NCBI RefSeq assembly: GCF_023016115.1
Contig: NZ_JALKBH010000003.1
Coordinates: 1-64,000 of the forward strand
Reading direction: 5' to 3'
Length of the DNA: 64,000 nt
Source: Alcanivorax sp. S6407
GTDB taxonomy: Bacteria > Pseudomonadota > Gammaproteobacteria > Pseudomonadales > Alcanivoracaceae
The notes under the pieces are model-generated. The model worked only from the letters and a program-made list of their open reading frames with translations, was not told the origin of the DNA and did no database searches. This document shows, in pieces, positions 1 to 8,183 of this stretch. A program made the position numbers and the translations under genes. The stretch's first letter is position 1. The number at the start of each line of letters is the position of its first letter.

Positions 1-43
1 GTTCTTCTGGTTGTGAAAGCGCTCTCAGGGTAGACTGGGTCAT
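1..43 (-). CDS. Transposase N-terminus, partial
   Basis: An ATG at 43 on the minus strand starts a peptide MTQSTLRALSQPEE that continues past the window edge. From memory, this resembles the beginning of IS256-family (mutator-type) transposases, which often open with a short stretch ending in a 'LxQPxE' motif. Only 14 codons are visible, so the family assignment is tentative. The frame differs from that of the overlapping CD-NTase reading frame. Confidence 0.45.
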   Translation of the reverse strand, partial: MTQSTLRALSQPEE

Positions 44-102
44 GGCGTATCATTCTCTGTTGGTTGTGATTCTTGCCGGAATCAATCAACAGGATACGCC
101 AT
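1..102 (-). mobile_element. Left end of an insertion sequence (probably IS256-like), runs off the window
   Basis: The minus strand reads out of a CD-NTase gene into a sequence holding a 10-bp inverted repeat (ATGGCGTATC at 102-93 and GATACGCCAT at 51-42), directly followed by an ATG that opens a transposase-like N-terminus. The right arm of the repeat runs into the start codon, so a transcript entering from outside would fold over the initiation region. This is the arrangement used by several IS elements to block translation from read-through mRNA. The outer boundary near 102 is inferred from the inverted repeat. The other end and any target duplication lie outside the window. Confidence 0.55.
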
Positions 103-1307
103 CCTTCTATCTCCCCGTACACCAGAAATGACCATAACTCAAAAATTTGCCCTCTAATTTCATCCCTTCTTTTAGCCTCGTCACCTCTATTTAAAACCTT
201 CCATTTGAGTGTGTAGGGGATGGGAACATCACATGATGTGATGCTAAATTTTAATTGCTTCGAAGGCGATAGACGTATTCCACGACGAAGCATTTCTCTT
301 AATGCTCCGTCTCTGAAACCGTTTTGTGATACTTCACAGTCCATGTGCAGGCTATATCGGATGTCAATGGGGTGCATGTCCTCAATGAATTGCTCGGTAT
401 CCCGCCATGTGGTGGCTGCATTCTCTGTAATTGCCTGCGTTGCAGAAGGGAACGGTCTTCCGAACACCCTTTTCCATTTTTTGTTTGCTGAGTTGTTGGT
501 GCCGGATTCTATGGCCCTGAGTGTCAGTTCATGAGCTTTCTTTGCCTTGTGTTGGAATTTCTTCTTAACTTTGACGTCCTGCCCACTTCCAAGGGCCTGG
601 TAATGATCCTGATCCAGCTGATTCATCAGAAATTCGAAGAAATCACGGCACATCTCTCCGTAGGAGGCAGCACCTTTGTTATCGTAGGCATTCGTAGATT
701 TCAGGAAGTTATGTGCAAGGGTGTCAATCAAAAGCCCCCCCATACAAACGCCATGTTTGTTCTTCCATGCCCTGGCCATTTTGCAAAGTTTTCGAAGGTT
801 CTTATTCTTTTGATCTATAAAATCCTTCATGGCAGAAATTTCCTGCTTAGGCTTCGTGATTCTCCATCTTCCGCCCTTGCTAGTATCTGGAAATTTGTAC
901 TGTATATTTCCGTTTTCGTCTTCTTCCTCAAACACCGGCTGAACTTCAACGTGGAAGTTAGTATACGTGACGGTTACTACTGGGCTATCAACTTTTATTT
1001 CTGTTTTTGGGTAGCGAGCCTTGATGGCATCTTTTGTATCGGTTAGGAGTTTGCCCTGCCCACCATCTTTGTAAGTATCCCATTCCCCTTTTGGCATGAT
1101 GTAAAGCATGTCTAGATCTGAAATACCCTTGATACCGGTATACCTTCCATAGGATCCTACTTGCAGGCTGTTCGCAGTCTTGGATTCCGTATCTCTGAAT
1201 CGCTTATTTAGGCTGGCTGTAATTTCCCCATAGCGGTCGCTAATTTGTTCTGAGTTGTCAATTTTCAAGTTTTCCAGGAATGCGGTAAACATATCAGAGG
1301 TAGTCAT
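1..1307 (-). CDS. CD-NTase (SMODS-type nucleotidyltransferase) with AGS-C-like C-terminus, 3' end interrupted by IS
   Basis: Likely synthesises a nucleotide second messenger, as in CBASS-type anti-phage immunity (inference from family). I translated it from the minus strand starting at ATG 1307; it stays open to the window edge. Residues 51-57 (GSYGRYT) and 63-70 (SDLDMLYI) are the Gly-Ser and paired-acidic metal motifs, and HVEVQPVF (119-126) supplies the third acidic strand. The C-terminal part around WKVLNRGDEAKRR and RGQI resembles the AGS-C sensor domain. The native gene probably ends or is broken near 103, where IS sequence begins; the residues encoded beyond it are IS-derived. A GGGAGA ribosome-binding site lies about 13 nt upstream, and the gene follows a second nucleotidyltransferase after 14 nt, so they are co-transcribed. 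AT-rich relative to the rest of the window. Two plus-strand ORFs across this gene are shadows. Confidence 0.85.
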   Translation of the reverse strand, partial: MTTSDMFTAFLENLKIDNSEQISDRYGEITASLNKRFRDTESKTANSLQVGSYGRYTGIKGISDLDMLYIMPKGEWDTYKDGGQGKLLTDTKDAIKARYPKTEIKVDSPVVTVTYTNFHVEVQPVFEEEDENGNIQYKFPDTSKGGRWRITKPKQEISAMKDFIDQKNKNLRKLCKMARAWKNKHGVCMGGLLIDTLAHNFLKSTNAYDNKGAASYGEMCRDFFEFLMNQLDQDHYQALGSGQDVKVKKKFQHKAKKAHELTLRAIESGTNNSANKKWKRVFGRPFPSATQAITENAATTWRDTEQFIEDMHPIDIRYSLHMDCEVSQNGFRDGALREMLRRGIRLSPSKQLKFSITSCDVPIPYTLKWKVLNRGDEAKRRDEIRGQIFELWSFLVYGEIEGWRILLIDSGKNHNQQRMIRHDPVYPESAFTTRR

Positions 1308-1321
1308 TTAGCATGATCTCC

Positions 1322-2134
1322 CTATTGCGCTCTCGTCGGAGGGGGAAGTAGTCGTTTGATTGCTCGCTCTGCTTGATCATCCTGCTGCCTGGAAAGAAAA
1401 TCTTCGGCTCGGGCTATTAGGTCGTGCGCACGGTCAATCGCATCAATCTTGTATTGGGCGTCTCTATCGCAGTATTCGAGAGATCTCATTGCGTCGAAAA
1501 AGTAGTCCTTAAGCTGGATCTGTCCACGAAATCTGATTCCAAAGTAAGATTTATCGGCAAGCATCCTTTCAAGTTCAAAAGATTGGAAAGGATACCTATT
1601 TCTGGCATTCCAATACTTAACAAGCCGTATCATTGGTTTTATGAGGTTGCCATTCGACTTGTTGGCTCCGACGAGTATTTCATTGACGTCATTGGGGTTG
1701 GTTGAAATCCAGTCGTTGTAGTCGCTTCGTCTCGCGGGTATTCGCAAGCCGTGCCACCAGTGATATGTGGCCGGGACGAGCTCAAATTTAATATGATTAA
1801 GCGATAGGGCAATAGTTGGACTTGACTGTGCTATTTCTGATCTGGAGTAATAGACTTTAACGAATCGGCGCAGCCGATCAAGGTAGGTTTGGGGGCGGCT
1901 TGAGGAATCCCTGAACACGATCATGTAATCTATGTCAGAGCGCTTGTCCATGCTGCGGGGCAGGATTGTTCCTCTCGTGTAGGAGCCGAAGATGAAGTCT
2001 TCTCTGATTTCGTCGCCAAAGGCTTGATCAAGGCGGCTTTGCAACCCTGAGATAGACCTCTGGATTCCTTCTTTTTCTCTATCACGTATAACCGCTGCCG
2101 ATGACAGAGCCATGAGGTAGCCGTTGACTGTCAC
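1322..2134 (-). CDS. SMODS/CD-NTase-like nucleotidyltransferase, 270 aa
   Basis: A second nucleotidyltransferase-fold protein, distinct in sequence from the one downstream. Residues 50-56 (GSYTRGT), 66-70 (SDIDY) and 116-122 (KFELVPA) match the helix-turn Gly-Ser motif, the D-x-D metal pair and the third acidic position of CD-NTases. The full length is only the catalytic core plus a short helical C-terminus, with no sensor domain. The start is GTG at 2134 with a GGAG site upstream; the first in-frame ATG is seven codons further in. It is the first gene of a two-gene minus-strand unit. Whether it makes a cyclic oligonucleotide, modifies a partner, or acts with the next enzyme cannot be told. 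Codon use and low GC suggest horizontal acquisition. Confidence 0.85.
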   Translation of the reverse strand: MTVNGYLMALSSAAVIRDREKEGIQRSISGLQSRLDQAFGDEIREDFIFGSYTRGTILPRSMDKRSDIDYMIVFRDSSSRPQTYLDRLRRFVKVYYSRSEIAQSSPTIALSLNHIKFELVPATYHWWHGLRIPARRSDYNDWISTNPNDVNEILVGANKSNGNLIKPMIRLVKYWNARNRYPFQSFELERMLADKSYFGIRFRGQIQLKDYFFDAMRSLEYCDRDAQYKIDAIDRAHDLIARAEDFLSRQQDDQAERAIKRLLPPPTRAQ

Positions 2135-2304
2135 CGAGTGGTCTCCACGTTAACGCTGACCCTGCATTTTCCTGTTAGAAGCTGTTGCATAAAAAACTTT
2201 CTTTTCTACCTTTAAGGCTTTCGGCTTGATTTGCAAAACGACTATTTCTTGATCGGGCAACCGTGGAACATTGGGGTCAGGTCTTGCATCGTGCATATAA
2301 TCCA

Positions 2305-4215
2305 CTACCCACTAAACCTTCCCACAAACCAATTCCCCCCACTCCCCGTCAACAACAACTGCTGCCGTGCCCGTGTCATTCCCACATACAACAGCCGCAC
2401 CTCACTCTCCAGATTCCCCTCGTCATCCTTCAAGCCACCCAACCCCGCCAGCACCACGGTATCGAACTCCAGTCCCTTGCTGCTTTGCCGGGTGAGTAGC
2501 GCGATACGATCTGCATTCGCGTCGTAGGCTTTCTTGCTGGCGTTATCTTTCAGCCAAGCGTGAGGAAGGTTTTCCCGCTTGAGGGCACGTTGCAGCGTTT
2601 CTGCCTGCCAGTTGTAGCCGTAGATCACCGCGATGTTGTTCAGCGGCTGGCCGTTCTGCTGCCATTTACGGATGCAGCGGGCGATGTAGTGGGCTTCGTC
2701 GTTGAAGGTGTCGAACTTACGGAATGCCGGGGCCGGGCCGCTGGCACCAGCCATTTCCGGGGCGATCAGGGGAATGTGGTCGTCGTCGGCGTCCTGGGCT
2801 TGCAGGAAGTCCTTGGCGAACTCGTAGGCATAGCTGAGGATCTCACGGGTGTTTCGGTAATTCAGTTTCAGAATGGTGGTACGGCCACGAGCCTGTATGC
2901 CAGCGCTGGACAGGGGGAATTTGAGGCTGCGCTTCTTGTAGATGGACTGGGCATCGTCATATAGCAGCAGCAGGGAGTTGGTGTCCGGGTCGACCATCTG
3001 CACGATCAGGGCCAGCCAGTCCTGCTCGAAGTCGTGGCCTTCGTCGATCATGACCGCGCTGTATTGGGCACGGGGTATCTGCCCCTTGTCCACGGCCTGG
3101 ATCACCGTCTCCACTTGCCGTTCCCATGGCTGTAGCTCTGGCGTGGCCGGGATCAGATCCACATTGTAGGTTTGCAGTTGCCGGCCACACCATTCATGGA
3201 AGTGGTGCACCTGTACCTTTTCTTCGATGCCCTTTTCGGCAATAAAGCTACGCAGCCGGGCGGCCAGGGTGATGTTGAAGCACAACACCAGTATCGGTTT
3301 GGTCACGGCCTGGGCCAGGTGCAGGCAGCGGTAGCCGAGGATCAGCGTCTTGCCGGACCCGGCCACCCCATGGATGACCCGGTGGCCCTCGCCCATGCTA
3401 CGGGCCAGTTGTTCCTGCTGCAGATCCATGACGCGGACGATATCCGGGATGGCGTTGTAGCCGGGTTGGCTCTCTGCCACAGCTCCGGTGTCTGTGTTAT
3501 TGCCCTCCCCTTGCACGCTGCCCTGCTCGCTTTCTTTATCAGCCTCACCGTCTTCATCAAACAAGCCCTGCTGAGGCGCATTGATGCGGATTTCCGGAAA
3601 CAGGTTCCAACGGATGCGATCAATCTGCGGCAGGCTGAGCTTGTCGCCGAAGGTGTAATCGAACATGGCCCACAGCTGTTCCTGGAAGACTTCCGGGTCG
3701 GCGGTGGCGGTCATTTCATCCCGGCAGATCAGCAGGTGTGGCGGCAGCACCAGTTCCTGATGCTCTTCACTGATTGCCTCGTTCCATTGCTTGCGGGTGA
3801 TATTGGGGAACACCACGCCATAGCCCCACGGGAAGCAAAGCTTGCCTTTGTGCTGTATGGAGGTTTGCTGCAGGTGTTCATCGCGCTGCAGTTTCTTGAT
3901 GGCGGTGAGCGCACACTGGCGGGCTTGCTGAAGGGGATTAGTGACGGTCTTCAAACCATCGGGGGTGAAGATTTCCACATCACGGGGCGTGATCTGTTTG
4001 AGTGTATCCAGCTTCCAGTCCTTCACCTCCAGGAACAGCAGACCACGGCCGGGGTGAAGAATGATGTAATCAGGATAGCGCCGGTTGCGCCCCACCGGGG
4101 TGTCGTACCAGACGGTGTAGTCATCCTCCAGCAGCGTTTCCAGCCGCTGCCCCAAGCGCCGCTCGCCCGCGGTCATACCGCGCAAGGTGCTGAGGTTAGG
4201 GATGACGGTGGCCAT
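2305..4215 (-). CDS. NERD nuclease-domain / superfamily I (UvrD-like) DNA helicase fusion, 636 aa
   Basis: The N-terminal ~110 residues are a NERD domain with a PD-(D/E)xK-type core (PDYIIL at 48-53 and FLEVKDW at 61-67). A UvrD/Rep-type helicase follows: Walker A GVAGSGKT at 283-290, Walker B MIDEGHDF at 389-396, motif III region YDDAQSIYKK near 419, motif IV LNYRNT near 451, motif V SSKGLEFDTVV at 578-588 and motif VI VGMTRARQQL near 611. All helicase motifs appear intact. The start is well set by an AAGGAG site just before ATG 4215. NERD-helicases occur in several phage-defence settings. Its position directly upstream of the CD-NTase pair, on the same strand but 170 bp away, suggests a defence cluster. 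A general repair role is also possible. Confidence 0.88.
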   Translation of the reverse strand: MATVIPNLSTLRGMTAGERRLGQRLETLLEDDYTVWYDTPVGRNRRYPDYIILHPGRGLLFLEVKDWKLDTLKQITPRDVEIFTPDGLKTVTNPLQQARQCALTAIKKLQRDEHLQQTSIQHKGKLCFPWGYGVVFPNITRKQWNEAISEEHQELVLPPHLLICRDEMTATADPEVFQEQLWAMFDYTFGDKLSLPQIDRIRWNLFPEIRINAPQQGLFDEDGEADKESEQGSVQGEGNNTDTGAVAESQPGYNAIPDIVRVMDLQQEQLARSMGEGHRVIHGVAGSGKTLILGYRCLHLAQAVTKPILVLCFNITLAARLRSFIAEKGIEEKVQVHHFHEWCGRQLQTYNVDLIPATPELQPWERQVETVIQAVDKGQIPRAQYSAVMIDEGHDFEQDWLALIVQMVDPDTNSLLLLYDDAQSIYKKRSLKFPLSSAGIQARGRTTILKLNYRNTREILSYAYEFAKDFLQAQDADDDHIPLIAPEMAGASGPAPAFRKFDTFNDEAHYIARCIRKWQQNGQPLNNIAVIYGYNWQAETLQRALKRENLPHAWLKDNASKKAYDANADRIALLTRQSSKGLEFDTVVLAGLGGLKDDEGNLESEVRLLYVGMTRARQQLLLTGSGGNWFVGRFSG

Positions 4216-4617
4216 GACGGCTAGCTCCTTGCCCTTATCAAAAAGGCAAAGACAGTTTCGCCACTGCTATCGCCACAATCGGCAGCAATAAAATGTCGAT
4301 ACTGACAGACTGGCATCCGTTCCCCTTATTGGAATTTCACCCCCACCATCCTGGCAGGGCTGATTGTTATTCGTTATCAGTCCCGAATGTACACAATCTC
4401 CGAGCGCAAATAAATGAATAGGCTTCATGGTTTTGTTTAAGCGGAGAATTGCCCAGGGCTGCACAATATTTACGGCGCCCACTTCATGACCCTCGGATGC
4501 CATCAAAACAATATCAACCGCAGCCACATTCGACGGATCGTCGTCACCCTATTCATTTTCAGGCATAGTAAATGCCTTGCTTGCGATACAGAACAATGAC
4601 AACCGAAAGGACTCGCC
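4216..4617. other. Gene-free stretch, 402 bp
   Basis: This stretch separates the divergent NERD-helicase and beta-propeller genes, so it must hold both promoters. It is more AT-rich than the flanks. A possible 86-codon minus-strand frame (4267-4527) has no ribosome-binding site or recognisable motif. I see no RNA gene or repeat here. Confidence 0.5.
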
Positions 4618-5883
4618 ATGCATTTGTTAATTGGGATCATCCTCGTTGCGGCGGTGGTCACTCTCTTCCTGATGCAATCTCCCGGTGCTCCCCGCGCCTC
4701 CATCAATGCCCGCTTTGTGCAACGGCCACTGAATCGTTCGTTTGCGTATCTGTCCAATGGCCTGATGTTCCGTCGGGATGCCAACGGCACGGTGCAACAG
4801 CTGCACAGCCCCTTTGTGGACGAGGCGATTCGCCGCCAGGAGAAAGCGGCTTCCCGCCATGGCTGGAAGGCCGGCACCACCTTTGGGGTACGCGCTGGCG
4901 GCGGCATGCGCAATTTTGATCCGGCCACTGACAAGCCCTTCCTGAGCAGTTCCCTGGCCTATGATCGCAATGGCGACCTGCTCTATTTTCTCAAGGACGA
5001 TACAGTGGGCGGCCTGTTCCGGCTGGAACAGGAAAGCGGCAAGGAACTGCGCCTGGTTCTCAAGCAGCAGTTTGATCTGACGGACATCACCCCCTCCCCG
5101 GACGGCGACAAGATCGCGGCAGCCTCCGCGCAACCCAATGGCACCCGCAATATTGCCCTGCTGGACAGCGACGGCGACAACTATCGCGAGCTGACCGGGG
5201 GCGACACCCTGGATTCCAACCCCGCCTGGGTGCCGGATGATCCGAATGCCCTGTTGTTCCAGTCCATCGGGCTGGCACGGAATCAGGAGGGCTATATCAT
5301 CGCCCAGGGGAACGCGAGCATTCAGATGCTGGACATGGCTTCGCGTAATGTGACGCCAATTCTGGAGGACCGCGACACTGACTACCTCAACCCCCGAGTG
5401 GCTCCCAACGGGGATCTGCTGTTTATCCGCCGCCCGTTTGACCAGCCCAACTACGGCTATGCGGATTCCGCCGTGGATACCGTGCTGCTGCCGTTCCGGC
5501 TGCTACGGGCGCTGTTTCATTTCCTCAATTTCTTTTCGCTGATGTACAGCCGCAAACCCCTCACCAGCGCGGACAATCCCGGCCAGCAGGCAGATGTGAA
5601 AGAGATTCTGCTGCAGGGCAAACGGGTGGATGCGGAAAAGGCGCTGCGCGAAGGCGGCAAGGTGCAGGGTATCCCTTCACTGGTTCCGGCCAACTGGGAG
5701 CTGGTAGCCAAGACCCGCCACGGCGATGTGCAGGTGCTGGCCAACCACGTGTGCGATTTCGATGTGTTCGAGGACGGCACCATCATCTATTCCAATGGCC
5801 AGGGGGTGTTCTCGGTTCACCATGATGGCACCCAGGGGCTGGTGTTTTCCGGTGAGCTGGTGGCGCAGGTGGTGGCGAGCTGA
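4618..5883 (+). CDS. Membrane-anchored TolB-like beta-propeller (PD40/WD40-like) protein, 421 aa
   Basis: The N-terminus (residues 1-20) is one hydrophobic segment acting as a signal anchor. The rest consists of propeller blades of the PD40 type: SPDGDKIAAA near 160, NPAWVPDDPNALLFQ near 201 and NPRVAPNGDLLFIR near 260 are typical blade openings, each with a P-x-x-S/N-PDG-like turn. It is probably periplasmic, facing out from the inner membrane. The start ATG follows an AAAGGA site at 7 nt. It stands alone, flanked by a divergent helicase gene and a palindromic repeat. No catalytic motif is visible; a role in protein-protein scaffolding is inferred from the fold. A second hydrophobic patch (around LLPFRLLRALFHFLNFF) may be buried in the propeller or membrane associated. 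Confidence 0.8.
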   Translation: MHLLIGIILVAAVVTLFLMQSPGAPRASINARFVQRPLNRSFAYLSNGLMFRRDANGTVQQLHSPFVDEAIRRQEKAASRHGWKAGTTFGVRAGGGMRNFDPATDKPFLSSSLAYDRNGDLLYFLKDDTVGGLFRLEQESGKELRLVLKQQFDLTDITPSPDGDKIAAASAQPNGTRNIALLDSDGDNYRELTGGDTLDSNPAWVPDDPNALLFQSIGLARNQEGYIIAQGNASIQMLDMASRNVTPILEDRDTDYLNPRVAPNGDLLFIRRPFDQPNYGYADSAVDTVLLPFRLLRALFHFLNFFSLMYSRKPLTSADNPGQQADVKEILLQGKRVDAEKALREGGKVQGIPSLVPANWELVAKTRHGDVQVLANHVCDFDVFEDGTIIYSNGQGVFSVHHDGTQGLVFSGELVAQVVAS

Positions 5884-5905
5884 CCCTTACGGTGCCGCCC
5901 CTCCT

Positions 5906-6017
5906 GTAGGAGCCCATGCTTGCATGGCGATACCGAGCCCTGGCGAGGAATGGCTTTGCCGTTGGCAACAGCCCCCCGCTGCGCGGGGATCGTCATGCGA
6001 GCATGGACTCCTACGGG
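5906..6017. repeat. ~108-bp palindromic intergenic repeat, copy 1
   Basis: Begins GTAGGAGCCCATGCTTGCATGGCG and ends with the inverted match CATGCGAGCATGGACTCCTAC, with a CCCCGCTGCGCGGGG-type inner hairpin. The same unit recurs at 6711 (5'-truncated), 8058, 8973 and 32341. No coding capacity; it looks like a REP/BIME- or MITE-type element. Confidence 0.85.
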
Positions 6018-6051
6018 GAGGAGGGAAGCACTGCGCTGTGGGAGCCTGCCT

Positions 6052-6354
6052 CTATAGATGCCTGGAGGGTAGCATGCGATCGTGCAATACCCTCACCACT
6101 TCGATGCCATACCCGGCTTGGCGGTAATAAACGACATGGCGAATCACTGGATACTTACGGTATCCCGCTCGAATGGCTTCGCATTGTGCACCCGCCCCGG
6201 GGCTACCCGCTAAAAAAGCAAAGGCTTCAACCAGTTCATCCAGATACCGATCGGCTTGTTCCCTGCCCCACTCATGCAAGGATTAGAGCCATACCGCCTC
6301 CATATCCTTTCTGGCGGCGGGTGAAAGCCTGAACTCAGCGGATTTTGTCGGCAT
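6052..6354 (-). pseudogene. ParE/RelE-type toxin with in-frame stop at codon 24
   Basis: Reading from ATG 6354, which lies inside the end of the antitoxin gene, the frame gives MPTKSAEFRLSPAARKDMEA, then VWL, then TAA (6285-6283), then SLHEWGREQADRYLDEL and a normal ParE body ending VVRVLHDRM near the C-terminus. ParE proteins usually have an aromatic residue (often Tyr) where the stop now sits, so a single base change at one codon would explain it. A TTG at 6279 could restart translation, giving a 75-residue product without the first helix and strand. The gene overlaps the parD-like gene by 20 bp, as is typical of such operons. Probably inactive, although suppression or restart cannot be excluded. 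Confidence 0.8.
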
Positions 6355-6592
6355 GCCGGGAAGCCAGTTCGCGCTTGAACTTTTCGACGTCAAAAGGCTC
6401 CGCTACACCGCTTTCCTCGCCCTCGATCAAGGCGGCACGAATCGCGTCGATATTCGCCTGGCTTGCCTGATCACGGCGTATCAGGTCTCGAATATACTCA
6501 CTGTCGTTGGTGTAGTGCCCGGCCTCAATCTGTGACTTGATCCAGTGATCCTGCTGGTCGGTGACGGTAATGGTTTTGCGGGTGGTGCTCAT
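6335..6592 (-). CDS. ParD-family antitoxin, 85 aa
   Basis: Encodes a ribbon-helix-helix antitoxin: MSTTRKTITVTDQQDHWIKS is a typical ParD strand-helix start, and the DSEYIRDLIRRD segment is the dimerising helix with the conserved 'YIRDLIR' signature. The acidic C-terminus (roughly residues 50-85) would wrap the toxin. I take ATG 6592; the longer frame from 6622 adds ten residues that do not fit the family. It is followed by a toxin frame carrying a nonsense codon, so it appears to be an antitoxin retained beside a dead toxin. It would normally bind its own promoter. A second, intact ParDE module lies 1.6 kb away. Confidence 0.88.
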   Translation of the reverse strand: MSTTRKTITVTDQQDHWIKSQIEAGHYTNDSEYIRDLIRRDQASQANIDAIRAALIEGEESGVAEPFDVEKFKRELASRHADKIR

Positions 6593-6710
6593 AGCTGCGG
6601 CCCTGGTGAGAGAACAACACAATCATCATACTATTGGTGCGATTTTGATCAAGCTAGCGGCCTACCCGTATCCCTGAGCAGGTAATGCCGGCCGCCGGGT
6701 GGCCGCTAGC

Positions 6711-6788
6711 TGACCCGGGCGACGGAAGGCTTTGCCCTGGCAACGGCCCCGCTGCGCGGGGATCGTCATGCAAGCATGGACTCCTACG
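6711..6788. repeat. ~108-bp palindromic repeat, copy 2 (5'-truncated)
   Basis: Retains the right two-thirds of the unit: a GGCAAC-GGCCCCGCTGCGCGGGG core followed by the CATGCAAGCATGGACTCCTAC end. The left arm (GTAGGAGTCCATGC...) is missing. Confidence 0.75.
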
Positions 6789-6847
6789 GGGGGATGCCGC
6801 CGCAGTGTTGGGGCGGCGGAGTTTATAGAGGAGCAAACCGCCAGCGA

Positions 6848-7786
6848 TCAGCTGGCGGTGGGATATTGATAGGCTTCCGGATGCCGGCGGGCATCCTTGA
6901 TGGCGCGCCAGGCCAGCGGGATATAGCGCTGCTTCTCGGGCACTTTGGGGTAGGCCTTGCGCACGGCCCAGCAGAACGCCTTGAAAGCCGCCTTGTCCGC
7001 CAGGTTGTAGCGCAGTCCCGCCTTGCGGCGGTAGTTGTCTGGCAGGGTGGCCACCGTCAGGCGATAGGCGAAGAGGCTGAATGGCAGGATCATCAGCTTC
7101 CACAGCCAGCCGGGCAGCTGCTCTTCAAGCTTCGGCGGCACTGGATAATTGCTGTAGTACCGCGGCGCCAGGATATCGTTCAGGGCTTCGTTGTGGGTAT
7201 CCAGCCGCTCTTCAATGATGTGGTTGAAGTGCTCCCAGTACGCTTCTTCCGTCTGTGGGATGAAGCGATCAGCGATACCCAGCATCCCCGCCATCTGCTT
7301 CCACTCGGTGAAGTGGGCAGCGCGCTGTTCCGGGGTCAGCGGCTCACCGAACCACTCGTGCATTTTTACTACCGAGTAGAACCCGGTTACATGCACCCAG
7401 CTGTAGGCTTCCGGATCGAGTGCGTAGAACTTGTTGCCGTACTTGTCGGCACCCTTGATGGTGCGGTGCAGCTCACGCAGGTTGCGGCCCATTTCGATGG
7501 CCTTTTCCGGGCGCGCATAGACCACCGGCCAGAGCAGCTTGGTGGAGCCTCTGGCACGGCCCCAGGGATCATGCAGGTATTTCTTGTCCACCGTGACCGC
7601 GGCGTTGATCACCGGGTGGGCGGTTTGCAGGATGAATGCCTGGGGCAACATCAGGTGAAACAGGTAGGAACCGAAGTCCTGCCACATCAGTGACCCTGGC
7701 AACAGTGGCACCGGATCCTTCTCGACTGACTGGCTGGCACGGGGTGTTTTGGTTTTTTTCTTTTCTGTATCGACGACGTCCGTCAT
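6848..7786 (-). CDS. Oxygenase MpaB-family protein (DUF2236), 312 aa
   Basis: Matches the ER-bound oxygenase MpaB / rubber-oxygenase catalytic domain family, haem-containing enzymes that cleave or oxidise hydrophobic substrates. Recognisable features are the GRNLRELHRTIKG segment near residue 110, the following YSWVHVTGFYSVVKMHEWF block (candidate haem-ligand His region), and the conserved helix-rich C-terminus LPLAWRAIKDARRHPEAY. The start ATG follows an AGGGAG site. It is a single gene between toxin-antitoxin modules. The substrate is unknown; a role in lipid or isoprenoid oxidation is only inference. No export signal is apparent. Confidence 0.82.
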   Translation of the reverse strand: MTDVVDTEKKKTKTPRASQSVEKDPVPLLPGSLMWQDFGSYLFHLMLPQAFILQTAHPVINAAVTVDKKYLHDPWGRARGSTKLLWPVVYARPEKAIEMGRNLRELHRTIKGADKYGNKFYALDPEAYSWVHVTGFYSVVKMHEWFGEPLTPEQRAAHFTEWKQMAGMLGIADRFIPQTEEAYWEHFNHIIEERLDTHNEALNDILAPRYYSNYPVPPKLEEQLPGWLWKLMILPFSLFAYRLTVATLPDNYRRKAGLRYNLADKAAFKAFCWAVRKAYPKVPEKQRYIPLAWRAIKDARRHPEAYQYPTAS

Positions 7787-8057
7787 GGCCCACTCTCCCT
7801 GTCAGGGCTCGCTTAAAGTGCGGGTCTTGTGCCGGGGCAACCCGGGAAGACATCACTTCATTCTGTGTGGCCCTGTGGGGGGGTTCAACAAGATAGGCGT
7901 GAACTAAACGAATACTTCACCTGTGTTGCGCGACTGGAAAAACAGCAAAGGAAACCATTTAAGAAGTAATATATACCCACCTGGAAAGGGCCTGATTTTT
8001 GTCTCTCCGGGCAAACCCGAAGGGCACAGAGAGCCGCTTTCTGAAAGATTGTTTCCC

Positions 8058-8165
8058 GTAGGAGTTCATGCTCGCATGACGATACCGAGCCCAGGCGACA
8101 ACAGATCTTTGCCGCTGGCAAAGACCCCGCTGCGCGGGGATCGTCATGCGAGCATGAACTCCTAC
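8058..8165. repeat. ~108-bp palindromic repeat, copy 3
   Basis: Full-length copy: GTAGGAGTTCATGCTCGCATGACG at the left, CATGCGAGCATGAACTCCTAC at the right. Both arms carry compensating changes (TTCATG / CATGAA), so the stem is preserved. It fills part of the otherwise gene-free 7787-8183 stretch, where I see nothing else. Confidence 0.85.
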
Positions 8166-8183
8166 AGGGATAGGCCGGTATAG

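Noticed and set aside
220-1046. Two plus-strand frames (220-534 and 531-1046) at the left edge
   Set aside because: They lie antisense to the CD-NTase gene, which keeps its catalytic motifs and codon pattern on the minus strand. The plus-strand products show no family features.
3172-4224. Long plus-strand frame (350 codons) opposite the helicase
   Set aside because: Antisense shadow in GC-rich sequence; the helicase motifs on the other strand are intact from end to end.
4267-4527. 86-codon minus-strand frame
   Set aside because: No ribosome-binding site, no motif or hydrophobic pattern, and it lies in an AT-rich promoter gap.
6640-6660. Further FNR-like site (TTTTGATCAAGC)
   Set aside because: The half-sites lack the four-base spacing.
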